From: Sabellastarte sp. h YS-2021
Lineage: Eukaryota > Annelida > Polychaeta > Sabellida > Sabellidae
DNA: 64,000 bases
Reading direction: 5' to 3'
NCBI GenBank assembly: GCA_964017235.1
Contig: OZ024935.1
Location: 2,108,001 to 2,172,000, forward strand
The notes under the pieces were generated by a model. The model was not told where the DNA came from and searched no databases. It was given only the letters and a program-made list of their open reading frames with translations. Made by a program: the position numbers and the translations under genes. Below, one piece after another: positions 11,584-21,710 of the stretch; the stretch's first letter is position 1, and each line of letters starts with the position of its first letter.

Positions 11584-11859
11584 GGGGTGGGGATTGCAAA
11601 TTATATGTCATGAGCAGTGGTGTGGTCTGTTATAGTTTAGTGGGGTTTTTCCCCTTTTCATATGTCTTTGGGATATGATGTTTGTACTGTGTGTATGTGC
11701 AGTGGCCACGCTTCCACCCCCTTCTTCTGTGATAAGAGTTAGAATCCTGGCCAGACCTGAAATGGGAAAGCTGGTAGTTGCTTGCTGTTGATCCGTAATT
11801 TACAGTACATGACCTTGACCAACTGTACATAGTGGTTTAAACTACCCATTACAATATAG
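11584..11859 (+). repeat. About 270-bp repeat, copy 2
   Basis: Second copy of 9203-9473, here inside the presumed 5' region of the LINE. Its right edge diverges after CCATTACAATATA. Confidence 0.75.
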
Positions 11860-11910
11860 ATTTAGTAATATAGATTTAGTCTATAAAGAGAAAAAAGGTG
11901 TATAGAATAT

Positions 11911-12206
11911 AATGGACTACCAAACTTGGATAGTAAATATGGATTTTAGGATGTGTTAGACATTAAAGTTCAGGTGAGCAGTAATACCAGATTTTACCAG
12001 ATCATGGGGGACAGGAAATTGACATTTTGGATGGAGTTTATTTGTTGACTTTCTTACAATGGACTACCAAACTTGGATAGTAAATATAGATTTTAGGATG
12101 TGTTAGACATTAAAGTTCAGGTGAGCAGTAATACCAGATTTTACCAGATCATGGGGGACAGGAAATTGACATTTTGGATGGAGTTTATTTGTTGACTTTC
12201 TTACAA
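11911..12206 (+). repeat. 147-bp tandem repeat, two copies, LINE 5' region
   Basis: Copy 1 is 11911-12057 and copy 2 is 12058-12204, differing at very few positions. Each starts AATGGACTACCAAACTTGG and ends GTTGACTTTCTTAC. Tandem monomers upstream of ORF1 often carry the internal promoter in L1-type elements, so this is a candidate promoter array. Confidence 0.8.
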
Positions 12207-12408
12207 GACCATATGGAAAATCAGTCATTTGAAGCTTAATTAACAAAGGGGCTTGTGAAAAGTGTATTGAAAAATGCATTGAAACTTCATTGGAAGTGAT
12301 AGTCACAATACAACTAAGACTAAGTGTTAAGATCTCATCAGTATAAAAACATAATTCTGCCACCTTGATTACTGTATCTTACAAAGGCTATATAAAAATA
12401 CAGTGAGA

Positions 12409-13793
12409 ATGTCTGATCAGACCCCAGCAAAATATGTTCGATCACATAGTGATGTGGAGCCGGACACTCCCTCACCCTCCATTACACCTTGATTACTGTA
12501 TCTTACACTCCCTCACCCTCCATTACACATCAGCCTAAAGCAAGTAGGCTTGGTTTAACTGGCACATGTGATAGCTCAGATTTACTGTACACAGGGCAAA
12601 CGATTCATACTAGGGACATACTAGAAATGATAAAGGATGAAATGAGGAGCAATTTCAGATTGATACTAAAGGAAGAAATTGCAGCTGGAAATAATAGTCT
12701 GCTGTCAAAGCTGGAGATATTAAAAAATCAGTTAGAAGCACAGGGTAAAGAAATTGAATTGTGCAAAGATGAGTTAAGGAGAGAGAGACAGCTGAGAAAA
12801 AATCTTGAACAGAAACTGTTGAATCAGGAGACCTACTCAAGAAGGGACAATCTACTTTTCTCGGGAATAGCTGAAGAAAGAGGCGAGACCTATCAAGACT
12901 GTGAAAGAAAAGTAATACAAGCACTGGCACATACAGGACTAGGGAACCTCAATCCTAGAGCTGTGGTACGTGCTCACAGAATTGGGAGACCACAGATCAA
13001 ACCTGGAGGAAGACCAAGACCAATTTTAGTGAGGTTCTTAATGTATAAAGACAGACAGTATACTTTTGAAAACCGTAGTGCATTGAGACAGAGTAACATA
13101 TTTGTGAATGAAGGCTTTCCAGAGGAAGTGGCAAAACGCAGGCAAGTACTAACTCCTTTATACTGGGCAATGCACAACTACACAGCTGATGGTAAACAGT
13201 TCCCATACAGGCAGCCTGTGAAATTGGTGTCTGATAAACTAATTTTCAATGGACAGCCATACACAAGTGATAATGTACACAAACTACCATCAATGTTCCA
13301 ACCAGAGACTGTTGCCTCACCTTCAAGACATGGAACGACAGCCTTCTTCACTTCTTCAAGTCCACTGTCCAATCATCACAGAAGCTTTTTCCAAGTTGGA
13401 AAAAAAAGTTACAACTGTGTGGAACAATACCTCATGTTCCAAAAAGCCTGGCTATTTAAAGATGAGGAAACTGCTGAAAGAATATTGGCTTCTGAAGATC
13501 CAAAAGAACAAAAGAGGTTGGGATATAGAGTGAATGGTCTAAGGAAGGATGTTTGGGAAAGTAACCGGGACAGAATTATGAAAGTGGCACTGGAGGCAAA
13601 ATTTGAGCAGTCTGAACCATGCAGATCCTTTCTAAAGGGTACACAGAAAACCAGACTAGTGGAGGCAAACCCGAATGACAGATATTGGGGAGCTGGACTA
13701 GGGTTAAGAGATAAAGACATTTGGAATCACAACAAATGGAAGGGACAAAATAAACTAGGAGATATGCTGATGGAAATTCGTGAGAAACTGTAA
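12409..13793 (+). CDS. LINE ORF1 protein with C-terminal NADAR domain (frameshifted near N-terminus)
   Basis: The frame is open from 12489 to TAA 13791-13793. The likely original start is ATG 12409, but an extra 41 bp at 12488 puts a stop at 12490 and shifts the frame. The first ATG inside the open frame is 12627. Domains, numbered from 12489 as residue 1: coiled coil about 50-115 (EEIAAGNNSLLSKLEILKNQ); RRM-like L1-ORF1 core about 120-205 (NLLFSGIAEERG, VRAHRIGRPQ, RPILVRFLMYKDRQ); basic C-terminal ORF1 part to about 265; then a full NADAR/YbiA domain at 286-434. NADAR signatures seen: VEQYLMFQKAW with Glu312, the IMKVALEAKF helix, LVEANPNDRYWGAGLGLRDK with W400-G401, and NKLGDMLMEIRE. NADAR enzymes cleave N-glycosidic bonds of ADP-ribose-like or riboflavin-pathway substrates, and some remove ADP-ribose from guanine. 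L1-type ORF1 proteins coat element RNA. The fusion is unusual and its role is unknown. Confidence 0.88.
12464..12528 (+). repeat. 41-bp templated insertion breaking LINE ORF1
   Basis: ACACTCCCTCACCCTCCATT occurs at 12464 and again at 12505, a 41-bp offset. The DNA between the copies (CACCTTGATTACTGTATCTT) also occurs upstream at 12361-12380. The extra piece thus joins a 5'-UTR segment to a duplicated coding segment. Because 41 is not a multiple of 3, it creates the stop at 12490 and the frameshift. Confidence 0.75.
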
Positions 13794-15433
13794 AACTATA
13801 AATTTAATCTATAAGATAAATGTGATGAGTGACAAAGTTTTATTGGAATGTTGGAAGGTAACTTGGGCTTTATCTAACCTGTGATACTGTATACATACTT
13901 TGTTAGTATATGACCAGTACACCATACTTTAACAGTCGTGCAATTGTGAGTAATGTTGTTGATACAATGAAAACTACAAATCTAGCTAAAATGCAACAGT
14001 TCATACTAGGATGCATTACTGATTTGAAGAATGTAATATGGGACTTAATTACTTAAACGTTGTCATCACAGTCTCCTAATTAACTTATAATTATGTGTAA
14101 TTGCTGGTTCTTTTATAAAACAATAAAAATACTTAAAAGTGATCAAAACACAATTCAATATTTTGTCAATATTGACTTATATATTGGGTGAATGAGCTAT
14201 ACGTGTTGAAAATTTATTGGGCAGTCTGGTAGTTAACACACAGTTTGATATGATGGCCTGTATGTCATAAAATCAATAAAAACCAGGTTGACACCAGGTA
14301 AAATAAGATTGGTTTATCGAAACTCTGTTCGTGAGGTGTTAGTGTTAAAAATACAAAATCATTCTGATCAAAATACATTTGAAAGTTAAAAATACAAAAT
14401 CATTCGGATAAAAATACATTTGAAAGTTTATTAGCAATATTGGGCTGTAATGTTTAAATTTTTTTTTTAATACAAGATTTGCTTGGCAACACTATAAAAC
14501 ATTATAAATACCTTTGGATAAAAGATAACAGTTCAGCAATTGATTTCAAAAACTGGTAACACTTAGCCTAATATAGAGTTCAAGAATGTTTAATTATAAG
14601 AATGTATGTGTGTAGATAGAGTCTTACAAGTTAATTCTATTCTCATCTAATTGATGGTAGTAGAATAAACAAAAATAAATCTTCAAGCCAGTGAAAGCAA
14701 CATCGTATTTCTAATATACTTGATTTTCTCCTGTAAAAAGGGATTTATCAACTTAATGTTCTGATGGTGCTGTGGCTTGTATGGAACTTACAATATATCA
14801 GCTTGGTGGTACTTTCATGAAAACTATAAAGCTTGAGTCATGTTAAAATGCAATGGTTTGAAACATTTTAATAGTCTATTCATATTCTTTGTGTCATATT
14901 CTCAGCTGTAAATTTGTAATACATGAATATAGACACAGTAGCCTTGCTATGCTATTGGACTCATGATTCTTTTATACTCCTTTTCAGTGTTGCCTTAGAG
15001 TCTGTTTAATGCTTGAGATTAAGCGCTATAATAAGTGTACATTAGATTAGATTTTACAAAATTATGTTTGTTGCAGGCTCTTGCTAAATTTGTTGTTGAA
15101 CGATACAGTTATACCATTTAAATGTAGATGTCCATAGGTGATGAAATGAAGATTTTGCTGCTCACCAAACAAAATATTTAACCTTAAATATGTATTGTGT
15201 AGCCATTTATGGTTATTGTGTTGTCTTGATTGATATCTGTGTGTATATGTGTTCGTGTTTTTGTATTACCTCTGAAATAACTCCTTTGATTGAAAAATGT
15301 AACTGCAAGGATGTTACTAAACCTGTCTCAATAATGTTGGTCTTGGGCAAGGCATTCAAATTTATGGCAACAAAAGTATCAGAGACATTAAACCAAAATA
15401 GATATCGACCTCACTACATTGGATTTCACTTAC
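13794..15433 (+). other. Spacer between LINE ORF1 and ORF2
   Basis: 1.6 kb, AT-rich, with no recognised coding sequence. It has a 41-bp tandem duplication at about 14343-14426 (GTTAAAAATACAAAATCATT twice) and, near 15000-15055, a stretch resembling other LINE tails (GAGATTAAGCGCTATAATAA). The short frame 15190-15444 just upstream of ORF2 matches nothing I know. The spacer may hold the 3' end of an older insertion. Confidence 0.5.
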
Positions 15434-18400
15434 ATGAGCAATAAGTTCGACATAATAAAGTTTAACTCGTTCAACTGTAGGGGTCTACGTGACAAAACTA
15501 AACGAAACCATATTTTTTCTTGGTTAAGAAATTCTCATGCTGGAATTACACTCATACAAGAAACTCACTCAACTGTAGATGATGAAAAAATATGGCAAAC
15601 AGAGTGGGGCAATAACATTTTATTCTCACATGGCACATCTGTGAGCAGAGGAGTGGCTATACTCATTCCCAAAAACATCAAAATTGACCTTAGCATTCTG
15701 TCAACTAAGAAAGATACACAGGGACGGATTCTCACAATAGAATGCAAGTTAGAAGAAAAAATATATATATTCGTAAATATATACGCTCCAACAAAGGACA
15801 AACCTAACGAACAGATTTCTTTTTTATCTAAGCTTAGAGAAATGCTACAAAATTGCAATGGCAACCCTCTGATAATTGGAGGAGATTTCAATACTTGCTT
15901 AAATATAATGCAAGATAAAAGGGGTGGGACTCTTGAAAAAAATTCTGTTTACAGTTATAACATTAAGGGGATATGTGAGGATCTCTCATTAGTAGATATT
16001 TGGAGGGTTAGAAACAAAACAAATCCAGGTTTCACTAGAAGACAGAGAACTAGTGCCGGTCTGGTTCAATCACGCCTTGACTTTTGGCTAATTTCAATCC
16101 AACTTGAATACTTGGTAAAAAATGTATGTGTTTCACCAGGAAATATGTCAGATCATAGTGTTGTAGCGATCGAGATTGAGCTAATAGGAAGCATTAAGCG
16201 AGGTTGCGGGTTCTGGAAGTTCAATAACGACCTTTTGTCTGACCCAAACTATGTACAACTCACAAAAAATATTATAAAGAATGTAAAAGAAAACACTTCT
16301 TTTGAAAATAAGAATACTCTATGGGATTATCTAAAATGTGAAATAAGGTCTCAAACAATGATTTATTCAAGCAAAAGAGCCAAAACATTAAGGAATGAAG
16401 AAGCATATATAAAGAAAAAAATAATACAGCTAGAACAAAATATAGGCGATGAAAACCGTGATAGTTTTCAGGAGTACTTAGATTATAAAAATGAATGGGA
16501 AAAAATAATGGAAAAGCGACATAATGCTATTATTTTAAGATCAAAAGCTAAATGGGTAGAGGATGGGGAAAAGAACACTAAATTTTTTTTGGACTTAGAA
16601 AAAAGAAATTATAACAACAAGTACATTAAAAAACTTATTACGAAAAACAACAAAGAAATAACAACTTTGGCAGACATAATTGAAGAGGAAAAGTGTTTCT
16701 ATAAAGAACTCTATACATCTCAATCGAATAAGTCTCACTTAGCTGATGATTTCCTAAGTATAGACAATATCCCTCAATTAAATTACCATGATCGAATGTT
16801 ATGTGATGAACCGTTAACAATTGAAGAATGTACCAAAGCACTTAAACTGTTAGCAAACAATAAATCCCCTGGTTCTGATGGTTTCACCACCAATTTTTAC
16901 AAATTTTTTTGGATTGATATAAAAGAGATTGTCTTTGAAAGTTATAAATATTCTTTGGACAACGATAACCTAAGTGATGATCAAAAAAGGGGCATCTTAA
17001 ATCTACTACCAAAGCAAAACAAAGACTTGCGCTATTTGGCAAACTGGAGACCTGTTAGTCTTCTACAGACTGACTACAAAATTTTGACAAAAGCCTTGGC
17101 ATTAAGATTGCAAAAAGTTTTGCCAAAAATCATCAGTTCGGATCAAGTAGGATATATAAAAGATAGATACATAGGAGAAAATATCAGAACTCTGGAGGAT
17201 TTAATAATTTATACTGACAAATTTCAAATACCTGGATATTTCGTTCTCATTGATTTCAAAAAAGCTTTTGATTCTATAGAATGGGATTTCCTTTTTAATG
17301 CACTACACAAATTTAATTTCGGGCCACAGTTTATCAAATGGATCAAAATTCTTTATAATGATATCTCTTCCTGTGTAGGAAACAATGGTTATTATTCAAG
17401 TTATTTCAAACTAACAAGGGGGATAAGACAAGGGTGTCCAATATCAGTCTTACTTTTCCTGATTGTGGCAGAAATAATGGCCATTAAACTGAGACAAAGC
17501 AATAACATAAAAGGTATAACCATAAATGGGGAAACTTACAAAGTAAAAATGTTGGCAGACGATACCAGTCTTATCCTAAAAGATATGGCCTCTATAGAAC
17601 TTGCCATAAAAGAATTTCAAGCATTCTCAAAGTTTTCAGGCTTACAACTCAATCTTGACAAGACTGAGATAATACCAATTGGCGTTAATACTAAAAAACA
17701 TCACAAAAAGCCATTGTCATTATCTGAAATCAAAATTAGAACTGGGTGCTTTAAAACTTTAGGTGTATGGTTTTCAAAAAGTGTTAAAGAAATGGTTCGT
17801 TTAAATTTTGAAGAACGGGTAGAAGATATGAGAAAAATATTGTGCATATGGAATGTCAGAAATCTATCTTTAAAGGGGAGAATTACAATCATAAAGTCAC
17901 TGGTTCTGCCTAAGGTAACTTTCTTACTGAGTTTGATTTATGTCCCAAAAGAAGTACTTGATAGAATAAATAAAATACTCATGGATTTCTTATGGAGACA
18001 CAAAATGTCAAAAATTAAAAAAGAAACTATAACAGGTCTTATTGAGGATGGAGGACTAAAAATGGTGGATGTTCATAAAATGAATATTGCTGCCAAGTGC
18101 GCCTGGAAAAAACGCCTTGTTTGTAGTGAAAATGTTAATAGTAAAGTTTTGTTTTTAAAAATGTTGTCTATCAATGAATTCATGTTGAACAAAAAAATAA
18201 GTCTTTCTTATATACAAAACTGCCTGTCTCCCTTTCATCAACAGGTACTTGAAAGTTGGGATGATTTCTATGGCATGGAACCAGTGTCAAACTCTGAAAT
18301 TCTAAATGAATATGTACTGTACAATAAAAATATTAAAATTGGCAAAAGACCCATCACAGTAAATCAATTCCCAAATAAATATGGCAACAATCTGAAAATA

Positions 18401-19234
18401 TTAGATATACTAGATAATAATGGTTGCATATTAAAAAGGGTCAATCTTAATGAAAAGTTAGAATCGGACATAAGTCAAATGTTTTACAATTGTATGTTGA
18501 CCGCTGTACCTGTAATTTGGAAGAAACAGGTAATGCATGAGAAATTGAATAATATAGAGCGCTGGTCAGATGATGTTATGCTTTATATAAATAAGAAATT
18601 AATACCAATAGAAAAAGTCAGTAGTAAATTAGTATACACTCATTTGATCAAAGAAAATACAAAACCACCTACATCATAAAATGTATGGGTTGAATTATAC
18701 CCCTTTTTGGAAAACTTTAACTGGAGTCATGTTTTCAGATTACCATATAAAATTATGAAAGAAAGTTATATTCAAAGTTTTCAATATAAAATCTTGAACA
18801 GAATCTTAAATTGTAATTATAATTTACATAAATGGGGCATCAAGGATTCACCACTCTGTATTTACTGTAAAAAAACTGACACCATTCAGCACCACCTTTA
18901 TGAGTGTAAAGACAGTATGACACTATGGATCAAAATTGGGGATTGGATATATGAAAAGTTACAAGTAAAATTTAAATTTACTGTTTGTGAAGTTATTTTT
19001 GGCTTACCATTAACAGAAGACCCATTGTTTGACGTGTTGAACTGTATTATAATGTATGTAAAACATTACATAAATGGTAAAAGAAACAAAAATAAAAGTC
19101 TCTTGTATGTTGAACTCCTTGGTTTAATAAAAGAAAAAGTCAAAGTATTAGTCCAAATTGAAGAAGATGGTTGCCCTGTTATAACAGATAGGGGCAAGAT
19201 TAAAGTGGCCTTTTATAAATTGCTTTTGGTTTAA
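15434..19234 (+). pseudogene. Tx1/L1-like LINE ORF2: APE endonuclease, reverse transcriptase, zinc knuckle; one internal stop
   Basis: First ATG is 15434; the frame runs to TAA 18677-18679 and continues in the same frame to TAA 19232-19234, so one nonsense codon interrupts about 1,266 codons. Domains: an APE-type endonuclease at about 15450-16190 (FNCRGLRD, LIQETHS, NIYAPTKDK, GGDFNTC, LDFWLIS, DHSVV); RT at about 16830-17700 (NKSPGSDGFT, NWRPVSLLQTDYKI, DQVGYIKDRYIGENIRTLED, IDFKKAFDSIEWDF, RQGCPISVLLF, LADDTSLIL, LNLDKTEII); and, after the stop, a knuckle CIYCKKTDTIQHHLYEC at about 18858. The RT box reads LADD where [FY]ADD is usual, and the GCPxSPLLF box has Val for Pro. The enzyme would nick target DNA and prime reverse transcription there. 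Apart from the stop it looks intact. Confidence 0.9.
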
Positions 19235-19376
19235 CACAGTTTTGTTAGTTATTTTTCTACCTAAGTCCAATCCTTTCATGCATATATTTTGTTCACACTT
19301 GTTCTTGTATTTTGTCTGAAATTGTCTTATTTGTATAATATTTTATATGTATAAACTCTATGTTCTTTCAAAAAAA
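19235..19376 (+). other. LINE 3' UTR and short A tail
   Basis: AT-rich 3' UTR that ends in TTCTTTC followed by about nine A, immediately before the right copy of the 144-bp duplication. Confidence 0.7.
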
Positions 19377-19520
19377 AACACTGATGACCAAAGGAAGGTG
19401 CAGGAATATAAGGGATGACAAAACTGTTCTGAAATGTAGACGATGAGTTGCCGAGGTGGAAGGTCTATGTGAGGCCGCTATCCTACTCCATGCTGCTTCA
19501 AAGAGATGATTGGAATGTGA
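19377..19520. repeat. 144-bp target-site duplication, right copy
   Basis: Matches 11172-11315 with one mismatch. After it the Ngaro-like element resumes. Confidence 0.8.
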
Positions 19521-19722
19521 AGTCAAACCTGAAATTACAAGAAAAGGTCAAGGTTAAAATGGGAAGGTGATACCCTTTCCCAGATACAATTCTGCTGAAG
19601 GTACCTAAGCAGCTGCACATCAACTGGTTTACTAGAATAAAGATAAGATAAGAGGTGTGCTTTGGTGTTGAGATGTCCTGGAATATGTTGAATCTGAAAG
19701 TGAATGTCAAAAATAGCAGTAA

Positions 19723-20187
19723 TTAGCCACAAGTTGCGTATACATGCACCCAGGAAGAAATCTTTAGTTTGGACTGGACTACTGCTTCATTATCACAATA
19801 TATCTTGACCTCAGAATGCCTCCAGCAAGGACCCCATAAATGTAATGCAACAATGATGTTAAGCATCTCAAGATGCACAATAGTGGGGGTAAAGCCTGGT
19901 ATAACAGGTATTGCGGCAGAATACACTCTGTCATGCCATATGCCGCCCATGCCCGTGAGAAATGCTTCGAGATGTAAGGCTTCAGATTCAGGAATGTTTG
20001 GTTTCTTATAAATGGTGGTGCCATTAAAATGGGGCAGAAATTGGATAAACCAATCAAGGTCTTTGAATAATTCTGTGGAAAGGTGAATCCTTCTCTTGTG
20101 GGCATTGTTACGAAGTAGGTCTAACATTCTGTTAACAAATATTCTAGCAGGGATCACACATTTGTGAAGGTAGATCAGTTTACCCAA
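19723..20187 (-). pseudogene. RNase H-like domain of the Ngaro/DIRS-like element
   Basis: Minus-strand frame 20187-19723 begins GKLIYLHKCVIPARIFVNRM, typical of the connection after RT. It continues with LFKDLDWFIQFLPHFNGTTI and an RNase H pattern: EALHLEAFLTGMGGIW (first acidic position degenerate), VHLEMLNIIVALHLWG (Glu) and VKIYCDNEAVVQ (Asp in CDN). It would remove RNA from the RNA-DNA hybrid. It lies downstream of the RT fragments in the same orientation and is cut off by the 144-bp duplication and LINE. Confidence 0.75.
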
Positions 20188-20851
20188 GAGAGATTGGAAA
20201 TTTTTCTTAGATAGATACTTCCTACCACTTATGTGGTGGCATTCCTTATGGATGGCTGCAAGCTTCTCGGGTTCGATGCTGAGGGATGCTTCAGGTATAT
20301 TTATACTAATGCCTTAAGGTCCTTACAGGGAGGACATAGCTTGTCCTGCTTTATAGGAAGCCCTAATCGGACTAATAGATCATGGAGATGGTTAAAGTGA
20401 CGCCTAGCGCCATGCTGATCAGCAATGCTAATGTAGTCATCAATGTAGGCCACTACAGTAGCCCCATGCTTGCTCATGATGTACGTGACGGCATCGGAGA
20501 CCATTTGGGAAGGTAGATCAGTTTACCCAAGAGAGATTGGAAATTTTTCTTAGATAGATACTTCCTACCACTTATGTGGTGGCATTCCTTATGGATGGCT
20601 GCAAGCTTCTCGGGTTCGATGCTGAGGGATGCTTCAGGTATATTTATACTAATGCCTTAAGGTCCTTACAGGGAGGACATAGCTTGTCCTGCTTTATAGG
20701 AAGCCCTAATCGGACTAATAGATCATGGAGATGGTTAAAGTGACGCCTAGCGCCATGCTGATCAGCAATGCTAATGTAGTCATCAATGTAGGCCACTACA
20801 GTAGCCCCATGCTTGCTCATGATGTACGTGACGGCATCGGAGACCATTTGG
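20166..20851 (-). repeat. Perfect 343-bp tandem duplication inside the RT domain
   Basis: 20166-20508 and 20509-20851 appear identical throughout. The unit contains the RT catalytic stretch (AYIDDYISIADQHGARRHF) so this is encoded twice. 343 is not a multiple of three, so the duplication also shifts the frame. Confidence 0.9.
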
Positions 20852-21710
20852 AATGCTGCGCTGACATGTGTCCAGTTGAACGCGATGCTTTGGTCTAAGA
20901 AATACATACCATTCCAATGAATGCCGAATTTGGTAGCGTCAACGGGGTTGACCCTGAGGTTTCTAAAGGCCATGGCCACATCAATTTTATAAATGACAGG
21001 GTCTCCTACTATGCTGGTAATGTGGTTGATAATGTCATCAATAGTGGGAAATTTTATGAAAATTTTCTGCCACCAATGAATCCTTGGTCACATTATCATT
21101 CACAGAACATCCATAGGGGTGAGATAAGTTAAGGATGACACAACGCTTGTCCTTAACTTTTGTACGGGTAAGAAGGGGAGAGCAGTGAAAGTGCTCAGAC
21201 GTTACAGCGTTCTCTGGTCCCAACATAGCCCCAAGGCTTGTTTCCTTATGCAAATAGTCTTTGATGGCAGTGGGAAATTGATTTTGTAGAGTGATGATTT
21301 TTGACACTAGTATTATGAAGCTGACTTGGATTAAGAAGGGACAATGGAAAGCCAAACTTTAGGTATTGGATGAGCATCTGGTCTGGGTAGTCCTGTAGTT
21401 CTACCTCCCACTCTGCAATGTTTAGACCGGAAACCAATGGTACTCTGGCTTTTACATAATTGGGAACCCCTGTATCAGAAATAACACTGGCTATCTGAAG
21501 ACATTTGTCAATGGAACTAGCAGTGATAGGGGCCCTATCAGGACCTATGAACTGAAATTTTTCAGGTGAGTGATTTAAGAATCCCACACGCTTACTTGGT
21601 ATAGATACACCTGGATGAGTATCCTGACCAATGTGAGCCCGAATACCATGGGGGACAGTGCCCTGCTCCTGGTGAAGATTGTTAGTCAAAGTTATTAGTA
21701 TCAACATCAC
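20852..21710 (-). pseudogene. Reverse transcriptase of the Ngaro/DIRS-like element (frameshifted)
   Basis: Minus-strand pieces in order: ITASSIDKCLQIASVISDTG and VPLVSGLNIAEWEVELQDYP (the entry to RT in DIRS-type elements); AIKDYLHKETSLGAMLGPEN and HFHCSPLLTRTKVKDKRCVI with LNLSHPYGCSVND (RT blocks 1-2); VDVAMAFRNLRVNP-like FRNLRVNPVDATKFGIHWNG; and the catalytic AYIDDYISIA in the duplicated segment to the left. Frame changes near 21300 and 21020, plus the 343-bp duplication, prevent a continuous protein. Confidence 0.8.

Larger units (their letters stand above)
11316..19376 (+). mobile_element. Tx1/L1-like LINE with a NADAR-bearing ORF1, about 8.06 kb
   Basis: Bounded by the 144-bp duplication and ending in a short A run (19370-19378). 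Layout: a 5' region of about 1.1 kb that includes a 147-bp tandem repeat, ORF1 (12409-13793), a 1.6-kb spacer, ORF2 (15434-19234, one in-frame stop) and a 3' UTR of about 140 bp. It cuts a Ngaro-like element between RNase H and recombinase. ORF1 has a frameshifting insertion and ORF2 a nonsense codon, so this copy looks recent but not autonomous. That 11316 is the true 5' end is inferred from the duplication alone. Confidence 0.7.

Noticed and set aside
12489..12491. TTG as start codon of LINE ORF1
   Set aside because: The frame merely opens there after the 41-bp insertion; ATG 12409 with the same downstream coding text is the likelier original start.
15419..15421. TTG as start of LINE ORF2
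   Set aside because: An ATG lies five codons downstream at 15434, directly before the endonuclease domain.
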